A stretch of 10,375 bases of DNA from CAYWBI01 sp964456445 (GCA_964456445.1 CAYWBI010000136.1:1-10375), one strand, 5' to 3'. Positions 1 through 6,466 are shown, counted from the first letter of the stretch. The notes: a model not told the origin generated them from the sequence alone. Numbers and translations: made by a program.

Positions 1-1
1 T

Positions 2-51
2 ATTTTACACCGTACGGTGATTCAGGGTACGAAAATCAACCTGTGTAAAAT
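2..51. repeat. Nested inverted repeat at the left edge
   Basis: A 9-bp perfect inverted repeat, ATTTTACAC at 2-10 and GTGTAAAAT at 43-51, encloses a second 5-bp one, CGTAC at 11-15 and GTACG at 27-31. The TGTGTAAAA word resembles termini of some insertion sequences (for example IS256-family ends), so this may be the edge of a mobile element lying left of the window. No transposase is present here and no target duplication can be checked. It could equally be a transcription terminator or a chance palindrome. Confidence 0.35.
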
Positions 52-109
52 CAGTTTATAATAAGCCGTTCGCATTACTTTCAAATAAATAAAGTCATTT
101 GTTTTATCC

Positions 110-148
110 TTGATTATGCATAAACAATCAATTATCTTATGCATAAAC
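110..148 (+). promoter_or_regulatory. vapBC promoter with paired palindromic operators
   Basis: Two copies of the 12-mer TTATGCATAAAC lie at 114-125 and 137-148. The first ten bases of each, TTATGCATAA, form a perfect palindrome, and the centres are 23 bp apart, about two helical turns. They overlap a plausible sigma-70-type promoter: TTGATT at 110-115, a 17-bp spacer, and TATCTT at 133-138. The RBS GGAGGT (151-156) follows directly. VapB-type ribbon-helix-helix antitoxins bind paired palindromes in their own promoter, so these are likely autorepression operators. The palindromes are seen directly; the binding is inferred. Confidence 0.65.
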
Positions 149-161
149 TTGGAGGTGGAAA

Positions 162-356
162 ATGAGAACAACATTAGATATTCCTGAAGGACTTATAAAC
201 GAGGCATTAAGAATAACACAAAGTAGGACCAAAACAGAACTAATCAAACTTGCTTTGGAAAATATTATCCAAAAAAATAAAATAATGAGCTTGAAAAAAT
301 ATAGAGGGAAGATAGATCTTGATATCGATTTAAATACCTTAAGAAAAAGACAATGA
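162..356 (+). CDS. vapB: VapB-family antitoxin
   Basis: This 64-residue protein resembles the short VapB antitoxins of type II toxin-antitoxin systems. Residues 1-40 read as a ribbon-helix-helix DNA-binding unit: a short beta strand (MRTTLDIPE) followed by two helices (LINEALRITQ and KTELIKLALENIIQ). The rest is a charged tail (KKYRGKIDLDIDL) of the kind that wraps and blocks the toxin. The start is supported by a strong RBS, GGAGGT, 5 bases upstream. The stop overlaps the vapC start (ATGA at 353-356), so the two are translationally coupled. Role: neutralises VapC and, with it, probably represses the operon through the two upstream palindromes. The gene is AT-rich compared with the rest of the window, consistent with acquisition. 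Confidence 0.85.
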   Translation: MRTTLDIPEGLINEALRITQSRTKTELIKLALENIIQKNKIMSLKKYRGKIDLDIDLNTLRKRQ

Positions 357-736
357 GAATATTGGTAGACAGTTCAATTTGGATTGATTATTTCCGCGGT
401 GGGAATGACTCTGAGGTAATGGATTCATACATTGATGAAAACGTAATTTGCACGAATTATTTAATTTTGTCCGAACTTATTCCAAACCTCAGAATTAGAA
501 ACCAAAATAAAATAATTGATTTGCTGACCGAAGTATCAAAAATTCCACTGAATATTAATTGGAATCGGATAATTGAGTACCAGACGATTTGTCTTAAAAA
601 TGGAATTAACAAAGTTGGTATCCCTGATCTGATAATTGTTGATAATGCCATTCATAACGATCTTATTTTATTTTCTATGGACAAACATTTTAAATTAATA
701 CGCGAATATATTGATCTGAAATTAGTAGAAATTTAG
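353..736 (+). CDS. vapC: VapC toxin, PIN-domain ribonuclease
   Basis: This 127-residue single PIN domain has the usual VapC length. VapC toxins are Mg-dependent endoribonucleases that typically cut initiator tRNA or the ribosomal sarcin-ricin loop; the target here cannot be read from sequence. The acidic active-site residues are all visible: Asp6 in ILVDSSIWIDYF, Glu41 in ILSELIP, Asp92 in GIPDLIIVD (Asp97 follows in the same motif), and Asp110 in FSMDKHFK. It therefore looks catalytically intact. Its ATG overlaps the vapB stop by 4 bases and no separate RBS is needed. The stop codon lies about ten bases before an attC-like palindrome, a layout typical of gene-cassette toxin-antitoxin modules. 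AT-rich composition matches vapB. Confidence 0.9.
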   Translation: MRILVDSSIWIDYFRGGNDSEVMDSYIDENVICTNYLILSELIPNLRIRNQNKIIDLLTEVSKIPLNINWNRIIEYQTICLKNGINKVGIPDLIIVDNAIHNDLILFSMDKHFKLIREYIDLKLVEI

Positions 737-743
737 AATGTAA

Positions 744-847
744 TGCTAACCGGCGTTTCACTCCGACCCAAAACGCGTTTATTCAAATTGAAATTTTTCT
801 ATCCGAGCGCGTGCATCGGCAACTTGAAAATCACTGGCCGGTTGGAT
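744..847 (+). repeat. attC-like imperfect palindrome downstream of vapC
   Basis: Nested arms pair in order across about 100 nt: 746-754 with 837-845 (9 bp, one G-T pair), TTTCA 756-760 with TGAAA 825-829, CCGA 763-766 with TCGG 816-819, and ACGCG 773-777 with CGCGT 808-812. The right end GTTGGAT (841-847) fits the integron core-site consensus GTTRRRY. The left end TGCTAAC (744-750) fits only the CTAAC part of RYYYAAC. Asymmetric unpaired bases between stems and the position just after a toxin gene are also attC-like. No integrase and no second attC are visible, so the assignment is tentative. It could instead be a structured terminator or another palindromic repeat. Confidence 0.4.
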
Positions 848-1304
848 TCGGACGGATTAAACGCGAGTCGTTCGTCGGGGCTGCAGGACTCGATGGATTC
901 GGATGACGCACCTGCTCGCTGGACAAACCAACTGTCGGGAAAAATTCTGTCCGCCTCCAGCTTTTAAGTAGAAGTCCGCTAAAATAATACAACGCACAAA
1001 TGACGAGGAACGGGGATAAAGGGACAGGGTTTGTCGGACGAGGCAAGTTCCCGCAAGAGCGCTAAGACGGTTCGCGTCTATTCCTAGATTTAATGCTTGA
1101 TACAATATCCCCGTTTTGGAAAGAAGGGTTGACTGACGATATTAAGAAAGCTTTGAATCTTGAAAATAACCTTAAAACAATGTTCACCTTGAATTTAATG
1201 TTGTAAAATTTCCAACTACTTCAACTTGTGGCAATCGGGATTTTAAGCTAATGAAGTAATGTCAATACAATTGATGTTTTATTTGTTTTTGAGAGCAGAA
1301 TATT
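848..1304. other. Intergenic region without a credible gene
   Basis: Positions 848 to about 1075 are clearly more GC-rich than vapBC and than the following stretch. Short open frames here have no RBS or recognisable product. Visible structure includes a 10-bp direct repeat TGGATTCGGA (843-852 and 894-903), an inverted repeat CGAGTC/GACTCG (864-869 and 887-892), an 8-bp inverted repeat GACAAACC/GGTTTGTC (922-929 and 1028-1035), and a small hairpin AGACG-GTTCG-CGTCT (1065-1079). Positions 1090-1304 are AT-rich and featureless apart from the A-run leading into the hsp20 terminator. The GC-rich part may be a dispersed repeat, the remains of a cassette, or a structured RNA; nothing here decides between them. 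Confidence 0.5.
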
Positions 1305-1335
1305 AAAAAAAAAGGCCGGACTCAGTCCGGCCTTT
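1305..1335 (-). terminator. Rho-independent terminator of hsp20
   Basis: AAAGGCCGGACT at 1311-1322 and AGTCCGGCCTTT at 1324-1335 form a perfect 12-bp inverted repeat; in practice the innermost pairs open to make the loop. On the - strand the GC-rich stem is followed by a run of T (the A-run ending at 1313 on the + strand). It sits 17 bases beyond the hsp20 stop. Confidence 0.9.
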
Positions 1336-1352
1336 ATTACAGCTTCACCGCT

Positions 1353-1790
1353 TTATTTAACCTTAACGGCAATTTGTTTCGGTTTGGCGTCTTCTGCTTT
1401 TGGCAGAATGATGTTCAATATACCGTCTTCATACCTGGCGTCAATCTTATCCAGTACAATAGAGCTGGGAATTTGAACGCTGCGGCTAAATTGACCATAG
1501 CTTCTTTCGATGCGGTGAAAATGTTTCTTTTTGTCTTCTTTTTCGAATTTCTTTTCACCGGTAAGGGTCAATAGATTGTCCTGAAAATTAACCGTAACGT
1601 CGTCCTTTTTAACGCCTGGCAATTCAGCTGTCAGAATCCATTCATTATCATTTTCTTCCAGGTTGATCCGTGGGCTCATTGTTGCTTCACGGGCTTCCGG
1701 TACATTGCCGGTAAAGAAGTCATCAAAAAATTGATCGATATCTTTATCAAAGGCAAAAAAGTTACGTGTTGGGTTCCATTTTACTAACAT
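1353..1790 (-). CDS. hsp20: Small heat-shock protein, Hsp20/alpha-crystallin family
   Basis: This 145-residue protein is an ATP-independent holdase that binds unfolding proteins in the cytoplasm and forms large oligomers. The N-terminal arm is aromatic-rich (residues 1-35, FFAFDKDIDQFFDDFF). The alpha-crystallin domain covers about residues 40-131, with the family signatures ELPGVKKDDVTV (56-67), ERSYGQFSRSVQIP (95-108) and the A-x-x-x-G-x-L element RYEDGILNIILP (119-130). The C-terminal I-x-I/V anchor is IAV (140-142). Length is normal for bacterial class A small heat-shock proteins. The start is fixed by AGGAGGA on the - strand a few bases upstream. The gene is monocistronic, with a strong terminator and a candidate regulated promoter. 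Confidence 0.95.
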   Translation of the reverse strand: MLVKWNPTRNFFAFDKDIDQFFDDFFTGNVPEAREATMSPRINLEENDNEWILTAELPGVKKDDVTVNFQDNLLTLTGEKKFEKEDKKKHFHRIERSYGQFSRSVQIPSSIVLDKIDARYEDGILNIILPKAEDAKPKQIAVKVK

Positions 1791-1839
1791 TTTGTCCTCC
1801 TTTTGTTGATGTTGGTATTTGTTGTTTGCCCGTATATTT

Positions 1840-1863
1840 TACAAACCGCGTGCCAAAATTATA
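1840..1863 (-). promoter_or_regulatory. Candidate hsp20 promoter, sigma-54-like overlapping a TATAAT box
   Basis: Read on the - strand, 1856 to 1840 is TTGGCACGCGGTTTGTA. This fits the sigma-54 consensus TTGGCAC-N5-TTGCW with the correct 5-bp gap and one mismatch in the -12 element (TTGT for TTGC). It would start transcription near 1829, leaving a leader of about 40 nt. Overlapping its upstream end is TATAAT (1863-1858), continuing as TAATTTTG, which fits the Bacteroidota -7 consensus TAnnTTTG. A housekeeping promoter is therefore an alternative, but no good -35 partner is seen. The motif match is direct; the sigma factor is inferred. Confidence 0.45.
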
Positions 1864-2149
1864 TTGTCTTATTAAGTTTTTAAAAAACAATGACTTAAAT
1901 ATGTCCCGCCAGAAACTGCACTTTTTGGAAGCATATTATTCGTCTGCGCATATGGCTTGCATGTGCGCCATATATTCCGGTATAAGCAAAAATGAACGAA
2001 GTGTAATAAAATTTTTCAGAGGGATTGTTTTGGGGAATTTTCAAAAAAGGTAAACTTTGAGACCATAATAATCCGTTTTAATGGGGAAGGATGTGCTTAC
2101 TCAATTGACTCATAACCTGTATGTGCATGAATCGATGAAACGCAAGGGG
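1864..2149. other. Intergenic region between hsp20 and sufE
   Basis: Together with the hsp20 leader, about 360 bases separate the sufE stop from the hsp20 start. The one visible element is a 7-bp inverted repeat ATATGGC/GCCATAT (1950-1956 and 1967-1973, 10-nt loop), which could be a regulator site upstream of hsp20. No T-run follows it. No clear terminator for sufE is seen, and the open frames here lack RBS and family resemblance. Confidence 0.4.
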
Positions 2150-2557
2150 CTACAATTTTTTCAACTCCTCTTTTATTTTAAAAATCGCGCTGGCAAAACC
2201 GTTCATCCGCCGGTTGGTTATGGATCCACCAAGACCCAGTTGTTCCAAGACCGCCTCGTCATGCAGAGCATTGATGTCAGTGCGGCTATGTCCATCAACC
2301 GCCTGTTGAAAAAGGAAGAGCATGCCCCGTACGATTTGAGCATCGGAATCGGTTTTCACATGCACGGCATCCGGACTGCCCTCCACCACAACCCAGGTGT
2401 CAGAAGCGCAGCCATAAACTTTGTTGTGATCCGTTTTTTGATCATCGGTTAAACCGGGTGATTTTTTTGCCATGTCAACGAGATATTCAATTTTGTCCAG
2501 ACCTTCTAAAAAGCCAAAGGTCTCGTTATATTCTTCCAGTTTTTCTTCGATAGTCAT
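2150..2557 (-). CDS. sufE: SufE-like cysteine desulfuration protein
   Basis: This 135-residue protein matches SufE in length and layout. SufE accepts persulfide sulfur from the cysteine desulfurase SufS and passes it to the SufBCD scaffold for Fe-S cluster assembly. The sulfur-accepting cysteine is Cys50 in KVYGCASDTWV, the equivalent of E. coli Cys51. Other family features are the N-terminal helical part (residues 1-30), AQIVRGMLFLF (about 73-83) and the C-terminal LGLGGSITNRRMNGF block. It is the last gene of a - strand unit, 18 bases after the DoxX-like gene. Its own RBS is weak (AAGAAAG on the - strand), suggesting partly coupled translation. No sufS or sufBCD is in the window, so the partner must be encoded elsewhere. 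Confidence 0.92.
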   Translation of the reverse strand: MTIEEKLEEYNETFGFLEGLDKIEYLVDMAKKSPGLTDDQKTDHNKVYGCASDTWVVVEGSPDAVHVKTDSDAQIVRGMLFLFQQAVDGHSRTDINALHDEAVLEQLGLGGSITNRRMNGFASAIFKIKEELKKL

Positions 2558-2575
2558 AAAAATCTTTCTTAAAAA

Positions 2576-2947
2576 TTATTTTAACAGATCACGTGCTTTT
2601 TTCGGCCAGCCCCGGATGAGCATCAGGGCCAACGGGGCCGCCCAGTTGGCCCCGCGTTCAAAAAACTCCCAGACGGGCAATCCGGCAAGAGGCCGGATTA
2701 TAGCTGTGGCCAAAGCCCAAATAAACGCCCACATAATGACCATCCGTACCGGACGCAATAGGATAGCAAATGCGATAAGATAATCAAGCATACCAATATA
2801 ATGCATCAGTAAGCGGGCCATATCAATATTGAACCCCGCGGTTGTCAGATAAATAATCCAGTCTGGCCTAACCTGGTAGGCATAAGTTCCATGACCGATA
2901 AAGGTAAAAAATATCCCGATACGCAGGATGTATTCAATTTTTTTCAT
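2576..2947 (-). CDS. DoxX-like integral membrane protein
   Basis: This 123-residue protein has about four hydrophobic segments, near residues 5-24, 43-64, 67-85 and 100-112. That size and topology, the early IGHG motif and the charged residues between helices suggest the DoxX/DoxD-like superfamily, whose members are small inner-membrane proteins, some linked to quinol oxidation or redox homeostasis. No specific activity can be assigned. Its ATG overlaps the stop of the metallophosphoesterase gene by 4 bases (ATGA on the - strand), so the two are translationally coupled, and sufE follows 18 bases later. No signal peptide separate from the first membrane helix is seen. Confidence is good for a membrane protein and moderate for the family. 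Confidence 0.65.
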   Translation of the reverse strand: MKKIEYILRIGIFFTFIGHGTYAYQVRPDWIIYLTTAGFNIDMARLLMHYIGMLDYLIAFAILLRPVRMVIMWAFIWALATAIIRPLAGLPVWEFFERGANWAAPLALMLIRGWPKKARDLLK

Positions 2948-4836
2948 CGCAGATTAAGCACGTCGATATCTTCCAACGATTCCGGGTTCGTCACTTCCAT
3001 CTTGATCTTTTTGCCATTGACATGAAAAAGGACCAGAGCGTTCTGGGTGGTAAAGCCAGTGGTAAAGGCCGACCAGGGCAGTTTTTCCTGGGCATAATAT
3101 GGAGCGCCCGCCGCGCCGTTGTTCACCTGATATATAGTGCGTGTCAGTTTTACTTTTTTTTCCATGGGATAATTTTTCGGATAGATGGGCGTATTGGGGC
3201 CAATTTCCAATTTATTGTAATTGTGCTCGTCACCGGTCAGGATAGCAACAACTTTGGGACTGTGGTTGACAATCAAATCCAGCAACTGATCGCGACGTTC
3301 TATGATGCCGTATTTTACTGGCTTACCGGCCACATAAGGACGCATCTTATTGTTTCCATGATACCACATATCATCACCGCTATGTCCGCCATTGGGAAAA
3401 AAAGGCGTGTGTTCGGTAATAAAAATATGATCTATCGCGGCATCTGCCTGCAATTTTTGTAATGTCTCTTTCAACCATTTAAATTGATTGTCCATGATGT
3501 AGCCATGCAACCCACCGCTCACGGTGGGTATTTCCTTTTTCGCCGGACAGTACCAATAGTCGGAGTTCATGACAACCATGGCCACGTTATCGTACGTATA
3601 ATAAAAAGCATTTTCTTTATAAGAAGGAAAATCGATAACTTTTGCATTTGGATCATACACGGCGCCGTCTTCACTCTCGGGGCCATTTTCAGGACTTACA
3701 AAGTTGTCGGCAAAGACTTTTTCCGCAGATTCCATGGCAAAAGGAAAGCGATCGATGGTGATGCCATATTCCGAACCATCATCAAAATAGTAATTGAAAT
3801 TTTCATGGTTGCCCATGGTAACGGAAACCATAAAGTGATGGGCAAAGGGTTCGATGGCCCGTTTCCAGTTGGCATATTCCAAATCCATATCCCCCCGGTT
3901 GGAAAGATATCCGTTTATAAGATCGCCGGTAAACTGGGCAAAAGCCACATTTTTTTGATTGTTCAGCGCCATGATCTTACGCATCATATAAAAATTGGTG
4001 CCATGTAAATCGCGCTCCCCGCCACCCTGCCCGGAACGTGAATCACTGGAATAAGAAAAGGTAAACGAAGTACGACTCCCTGGTTCTGGCGCGGTATGGA
4101 GCCGATAGCTTTGTTTATTTTGTCCATAACGGACCGTATATGGATAGCTATGATCGGCATCTAATGATCCAACGGGTATTTCATGATGTGTATCTGCTCT
4201 TTCAGATTTGAATACCTTTCCATTTATCAATACTTCGGCTATAATGGATCGATTGGTATTGAAAGAAAGCACTGCTCCATGTGGGCTGATCTTGTTTACA
4301 AACGGTCCCTCGATGATGGTGTCATCGATCTCAAAGGGTCCGGTACCTTTAAAGCCAATGATACCATCATAAATGATATCACCCTGTGTATTGGCGACTC
4401 TATAACCCAAAGCGCCCTTTTTGTTTTTTTCCCAACCAATCATGTCATACTTGCCCGAAAGGCCCTTTTTGATATCTACAGCGGCCTTACCGGAAATAAT
4501 TTGGGCCGTTTTTTTAAAATATACCGGCACGGAATGTTTGGAATCCTGAAAATTAATAAAACCATAGTACAGGGTGCCATTTGTTTTCAGACCAAAATCA
4601 AAAGAAAGACCACTGCCCGTTCCCCTGGGATTGCCGATCATCTGCTTCAGGGTATAACGAGCTGCTCTGTCTTTTTGGAAATATTTATTCGCACCTTTTT
4701 GGATGTATAGTTTTCCGGAGGCGTCACGGTGCAGGTTGGAATAAACCGCTGGAATATCCACGGGGCCATTCTGCCATGCAGAAGCAAAAAGGGGCAGGCC
4801 TGTAAAAGTTATAACTAACATTGTACGTAATTTCAT
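2944..4836 (-). CDS. Secreted metallophosphoesterase, purple acid phosphatase-like
   Basis: This is a 630-residue exported calcineurin-like phosphoesterase. An upstream ATG at 4848 is in frame, but 4836 is preferred because GGAG lies 6 bases before it and the protein then begins with a clean signal peptide (MKLRTMLVITFTGLPLFASA). In this numbering, residues 25-170 form an N-terminal part I do not recognise. About 175-250 looks like the Fn3-like domain of purple acid phosphatases (IIEGPFVNKISPHGAVLSF). The catalytic domain follows, with metal ligands in SSDSR (Asp265), FTGDL (Asp305), MGNHE (Asn343, His344), EHTPFF (His476) and TGDEHNY (Asp536, His538). The last motif is GDxH rather than GHxH, as in PhoD-like enzymes. 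The substrate is unknown; a phosphate monoester or diester is likely. It is the first gene of the unit with the DoxX-like gene and sufE. Confidence 0.85.
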   Translation of the reverse strand: MKLRTMLVITFTGLPLFASAWQNGPVDIPAVYSNLHRDASGKLYIQKGANKYFQKDRAARYTLKQMIGNPRGTGSGLSFDFGLKTNGTLYYGFINFQDSKHSVPVYFKKTAQIISGKAAVDIKKGLSGKYDMIGWEKNKKGALGYRVANTQGDIIYDGIIGFKGTGPFEIDDTIIEGPFVNKISPHGAVLSFNTNRSIIAEVLINGKVFKSERADTHHEIPVGSLDADHSYPYTVRYGQNKQSYRLHTAPEPGSRTSFTFSYSSDSRSGQGGGERDLHGTNFYMMRKIMALNNQKNVAFAQFTGDLINGYLSNRGDMDLEYANWKRAIEPFAHHFMVSVTMGNHENFNYYFDDGSEYGITIDRFPFAMESAEKVFADNFVSPENGPESEDGAVYDPNAKVIDFPSYKENAFYYTYDNVAMVVMNSDYWYCPAKKEIPTVSGGLHGYIMDNQFKWLKETLQKLQADAAIDHIFITEHTPFFPNGGHSGDDMWYHGNNKMRPYVAGKPVKYGIIERRDQLLDLIVNHSPKVVAILTGDEHNYNKLEIGPNTPIYPKNYPMEKKVKLTRTIYQVNNGAAGAPYYAQEKLPWSAFTTGFTTQNALVLFHVNGKKIKMEVTNPESLEDIDVLNLR

Positions 4837-4874
4837 TAAAATCTCCATTATCTGCGGATTAAGCCATTGACTTC

Positions 4875-4904
4875 ATTATGTGCTTACAATCTTATTTGTG
4901 TCAA
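4875..4904 (-). promoter_or_regulatory. Promoter of the metallophosphoesterase-doxX-sufE unit
   Basis: On the - strand a perfect -35 box TTGACA (4904-4899) is followed after 18 bp by CATAAT (4880-4875), a 5 of 6 match to the -10 box. Transcription would start near 4868, about 32 nt before the chosen start codon. It lies in the short gap after oxyR, so the unit need not depend on oxyR transcription. Confidence 0.65.
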
Positions 4905-4947
4905 AATAAGAAAATCTGACAAAAAAGGCATGTTAAAATTTTATAAA

Positions 4948-5883
4948 TTAAAATGGCTCCACAAGCTCCCGCTTGCCCAAGTTTCGCATGTTCTGCGGAA
5001 CGGCGGATAAAATGGATTCAAACAAAGTGTCAATCAGGCGCTTTTTCAGATAAACCCGGTTTAACACCAGGCTTATTTCCCGCACCGGTGGAATACCGTC
5101 GAACTTTTTAACCATCGTTTGTTCGGCTTCCGTTAGTTGCATGGTGGCAAGTTCCGGAATTACCGTCAGTCCCTTTTGAAGCGTCACGATCCGTTTTAAA
5201 GATTCTATCGATTCACTTTCATAGCGAAAAGACTCCCGGCCCTCTTTTTGTGCATGGCTGCAGATGGTCACCACCTGATTGCGGAAGCAATTACCCATAC
5301 TCAGAAGCCAAAGCTCATTCACGGTCAATGCCTGGGGGGCGATGGATTTTAATTTATAAAACGGATGTTCCCGGGATACAAACACGCGCATCTCTTCGAA
5401 AAACAAAATTTTTGCACGCAGATTTTTGGCCTCTACGGGAGTTGCGAATATAGCGGCGTCAATTTCATCGTCTTCCAGTTGGCGGACCAGGGTTTCGGTT
5501 TGGGCTTCGCTTACCTGCACCGATATGGCCGGATGTTTTTGGATAAAATCATTTATGAACAACGGCAGCAGATAAGGCGCAATGGTTGGCAATATGCCTA
5601 ATCGAATCAGCCCTGCCGGTTTTTCATTATAGTCCGATACCAAATCATGGATACGTTTTGCTTCACGCAGGGCAGCCCGCGCCTGTTCCAGAACTTTTTG
5701 GCCTATTTCGGTTGGAATGAGGGGCTTTTTACTGCGGTCAAATAAAATGACGCCTAATTCGTTTTCCAGTTTTTGGATTTGTAGGGTGATACCCGGCTGG
5801 GTTATAAAGCTGCGTTCCGCCGCACGCACAAAATTACGTTCAATATCAAGGGCGATGATATATTCCAATTGCTGTAGTGTCAT
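4948..5883 (-). CDS. oxyR: OxyR, LysR-family peroxide sensor and regulator
   Basis: This 311-residue LysR-type regulator is close in length to E. coli OxyR (305). The winged helix-turn-helix fills about residues 1-60 (QLEYIIALDIERNFVRAAE, then ITQPGITLQIQKLENELG). A linker helix follows, and the sensor domain begins near 92. The two redox cysteines are both present with exact E. coli numbering and spacing: Cys199 in GNCFRNQ and Cys208 in VTICSH. Thr100 (LPTIAPYLLP) is also kept, while E. coli His198 is Asn here. It should therefore form the 199-208 disulfide on peroxide exposure and activate target genes. It is divergent from dps, the classic OxyR target. No clear Shine-Dalgarno precedes the ATG. 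No obvious terminator follows it. Confidence 0.93.
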   Translation of the reverse strand: MTLQQLEYIIALDIERNFVRAAERSFITQPGITLQIQKLENELGVILFDRSKKPLIPTEIGQKVLEQARAALREAKRIHDLVSDYNEKPAGLIRLGILPTIAPYLLPLFINDFIQKHPAISVQVSEAQTETLVRQLEDDEIDAAIFATPVEAKNLRAKILFFEEMRVFVSREHPFYKLKSIAPQALTVNELWLLSMGNCFRNQVVTICSHAQKEGRESFRYESESIESLKRIVTLQKGLTVIPELATMQLTEAEQTMVKKFDGIPPVREISLVLNRVYLKKRLIDTLFESILSAVPQNMRNLGKRELVEPF

Positions 5884-5989
5884 AATTAATACTTATGTTT
5901 ATATTTATATTATCAATTTGAATTATAGTTTAAGTGTGGCCATATTCTCTTGCAAGTCAAAATTAACTTATAACTTCAAGGAGAACAAA
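5884..5989. promoter_or_regulatory. Divergent oxyR-dps promoter region
   Basis: These 106 AT-rich bases separate the two start codons. For dps, TTGAAT (5918-5923), a 17-bp spacer and CATATT (5941-5946) make a plausible promoter. For oxyR, a TATAAT on the - strand (5927-5922) overlaps the same stretch. An ATAA-N7-TTAT motif (5882-5896), fitting the LysR T-N11-A pattern, lies beside the oxyR start, and an 8-bp palindrome CTTGCAAG sits at 5949-5956. OxyR probably binds here to activate dps and limit its own expression. I could not identify a full OxyR tetramer site, so the exact operator is open. Confidence 0.5.
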
Positions 5990-6466
5990 ATGGATACCAA
6001 ACGAAATGCAATAGGCTTACCTGAGGCTTATACCAAAGAGATCGACAATGCGCTGAACAAATTGCTGGCATCGGCAAGCGTCTATTACCAAAATTTGCGT
6101 GGCCTGCACTGGAATATCAGCGGACGTCAGTTTTTTCAACTTCATGAAAAATTTGAGTTGCTGTACACCCAGGCTGCCCTTGATGTGGACGAAATCGCCG
6201 AACGTATTCTCAGCTTGACCGGACAACCGCTTCATACGCTTGAGGATTTTATCCAAAATTCTGAAATCAGCAGCGCCCGGGGTGTATTCAAAGACACCGA
6301 AGCCGTAGCGGTCATTTTAGAAAACCTAAGCCGTTTGCTCAAAGTAGAACGGGATATTTTAGCTCAGGCGGCGGAGGCCAACGATGATGGTACCGCGGAT
6401 TTGATGACCCGTTTGATCAACGCCCAGGAAAAAGACCATTGGATGATGAATGCCTGGTTAAGCTGA
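5990..6466 (+). CDS. dps: Dps, ferritin-like DNA-protection protein
   Basis: This 158-residue protein belongs to the Dps family, which forms 12-subunit shells that oxidise Fe(II) with peroxide, store the iron and protect DNA. The open frame extends further upstream, but 5990 is the real start: it follows AAGGAG (5978-5983) by 6 bases and the protein then has the normal Dps length. The inter-subunit ferroxidase residues are His40 (GLHWNISG), His52 (LHEKFELLY), Glu56 in place of E. coli Asp67, then Asp67 and Glu71 (DVDEIAERI), matching E. coli positions 51, 63, 67, 78 and 82. The N-terminal tail is short with few lysines, so DNA binding may be weak. It is divergent from oxyR and probably peroxide-induced through it. 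The gene ends 36 bases from the convergent glycosidase gene. Confidence 0.95.
   Translation: MDTKRNAIGLPEAYTKEIDNALNKLLASASVYYQNLRGLHWNISGRQFFQLHEKFELLYTQAALDVDEIAERILSLTGQPLHTLEDFIQNSEISSARGVFKDTEAVAVILENLSRLLKVERDILAQAAEANDDGTADLMTRLINAQEKDHWMMNAWLS

Noticed and set aside
1060..1080. tRNA-like T-arm (GACGGTTCGCGTC)
   Set aside because: The loop has 5 rather than 7 bases and no acceptor, D or anticodon arms can be fitted around it.
831..1105. Overlapping open frames on both strands in the GC-rich block
   Set aside because: None has an RBS, a recognisable domain or plausible composition, and they lie across repeats. They look like chance frames in GC-rich DNA.
4899..4920. TGTCA/TGACA inverted repeat as an oxyR terminator
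   Set aside because: The T-run lies on the wrong side for - strand transcription and the stem is only 5 bp. The sequence is better explained by the TTGACA promoter box.
5717..5989. N-terminal extension of dps by about 90 residues
   Set aside because: It overlaps oxyR and its promoter on the other strand, has no RBS, and would give an abnormal Dps length. The start at 5990 has a strong RBS.
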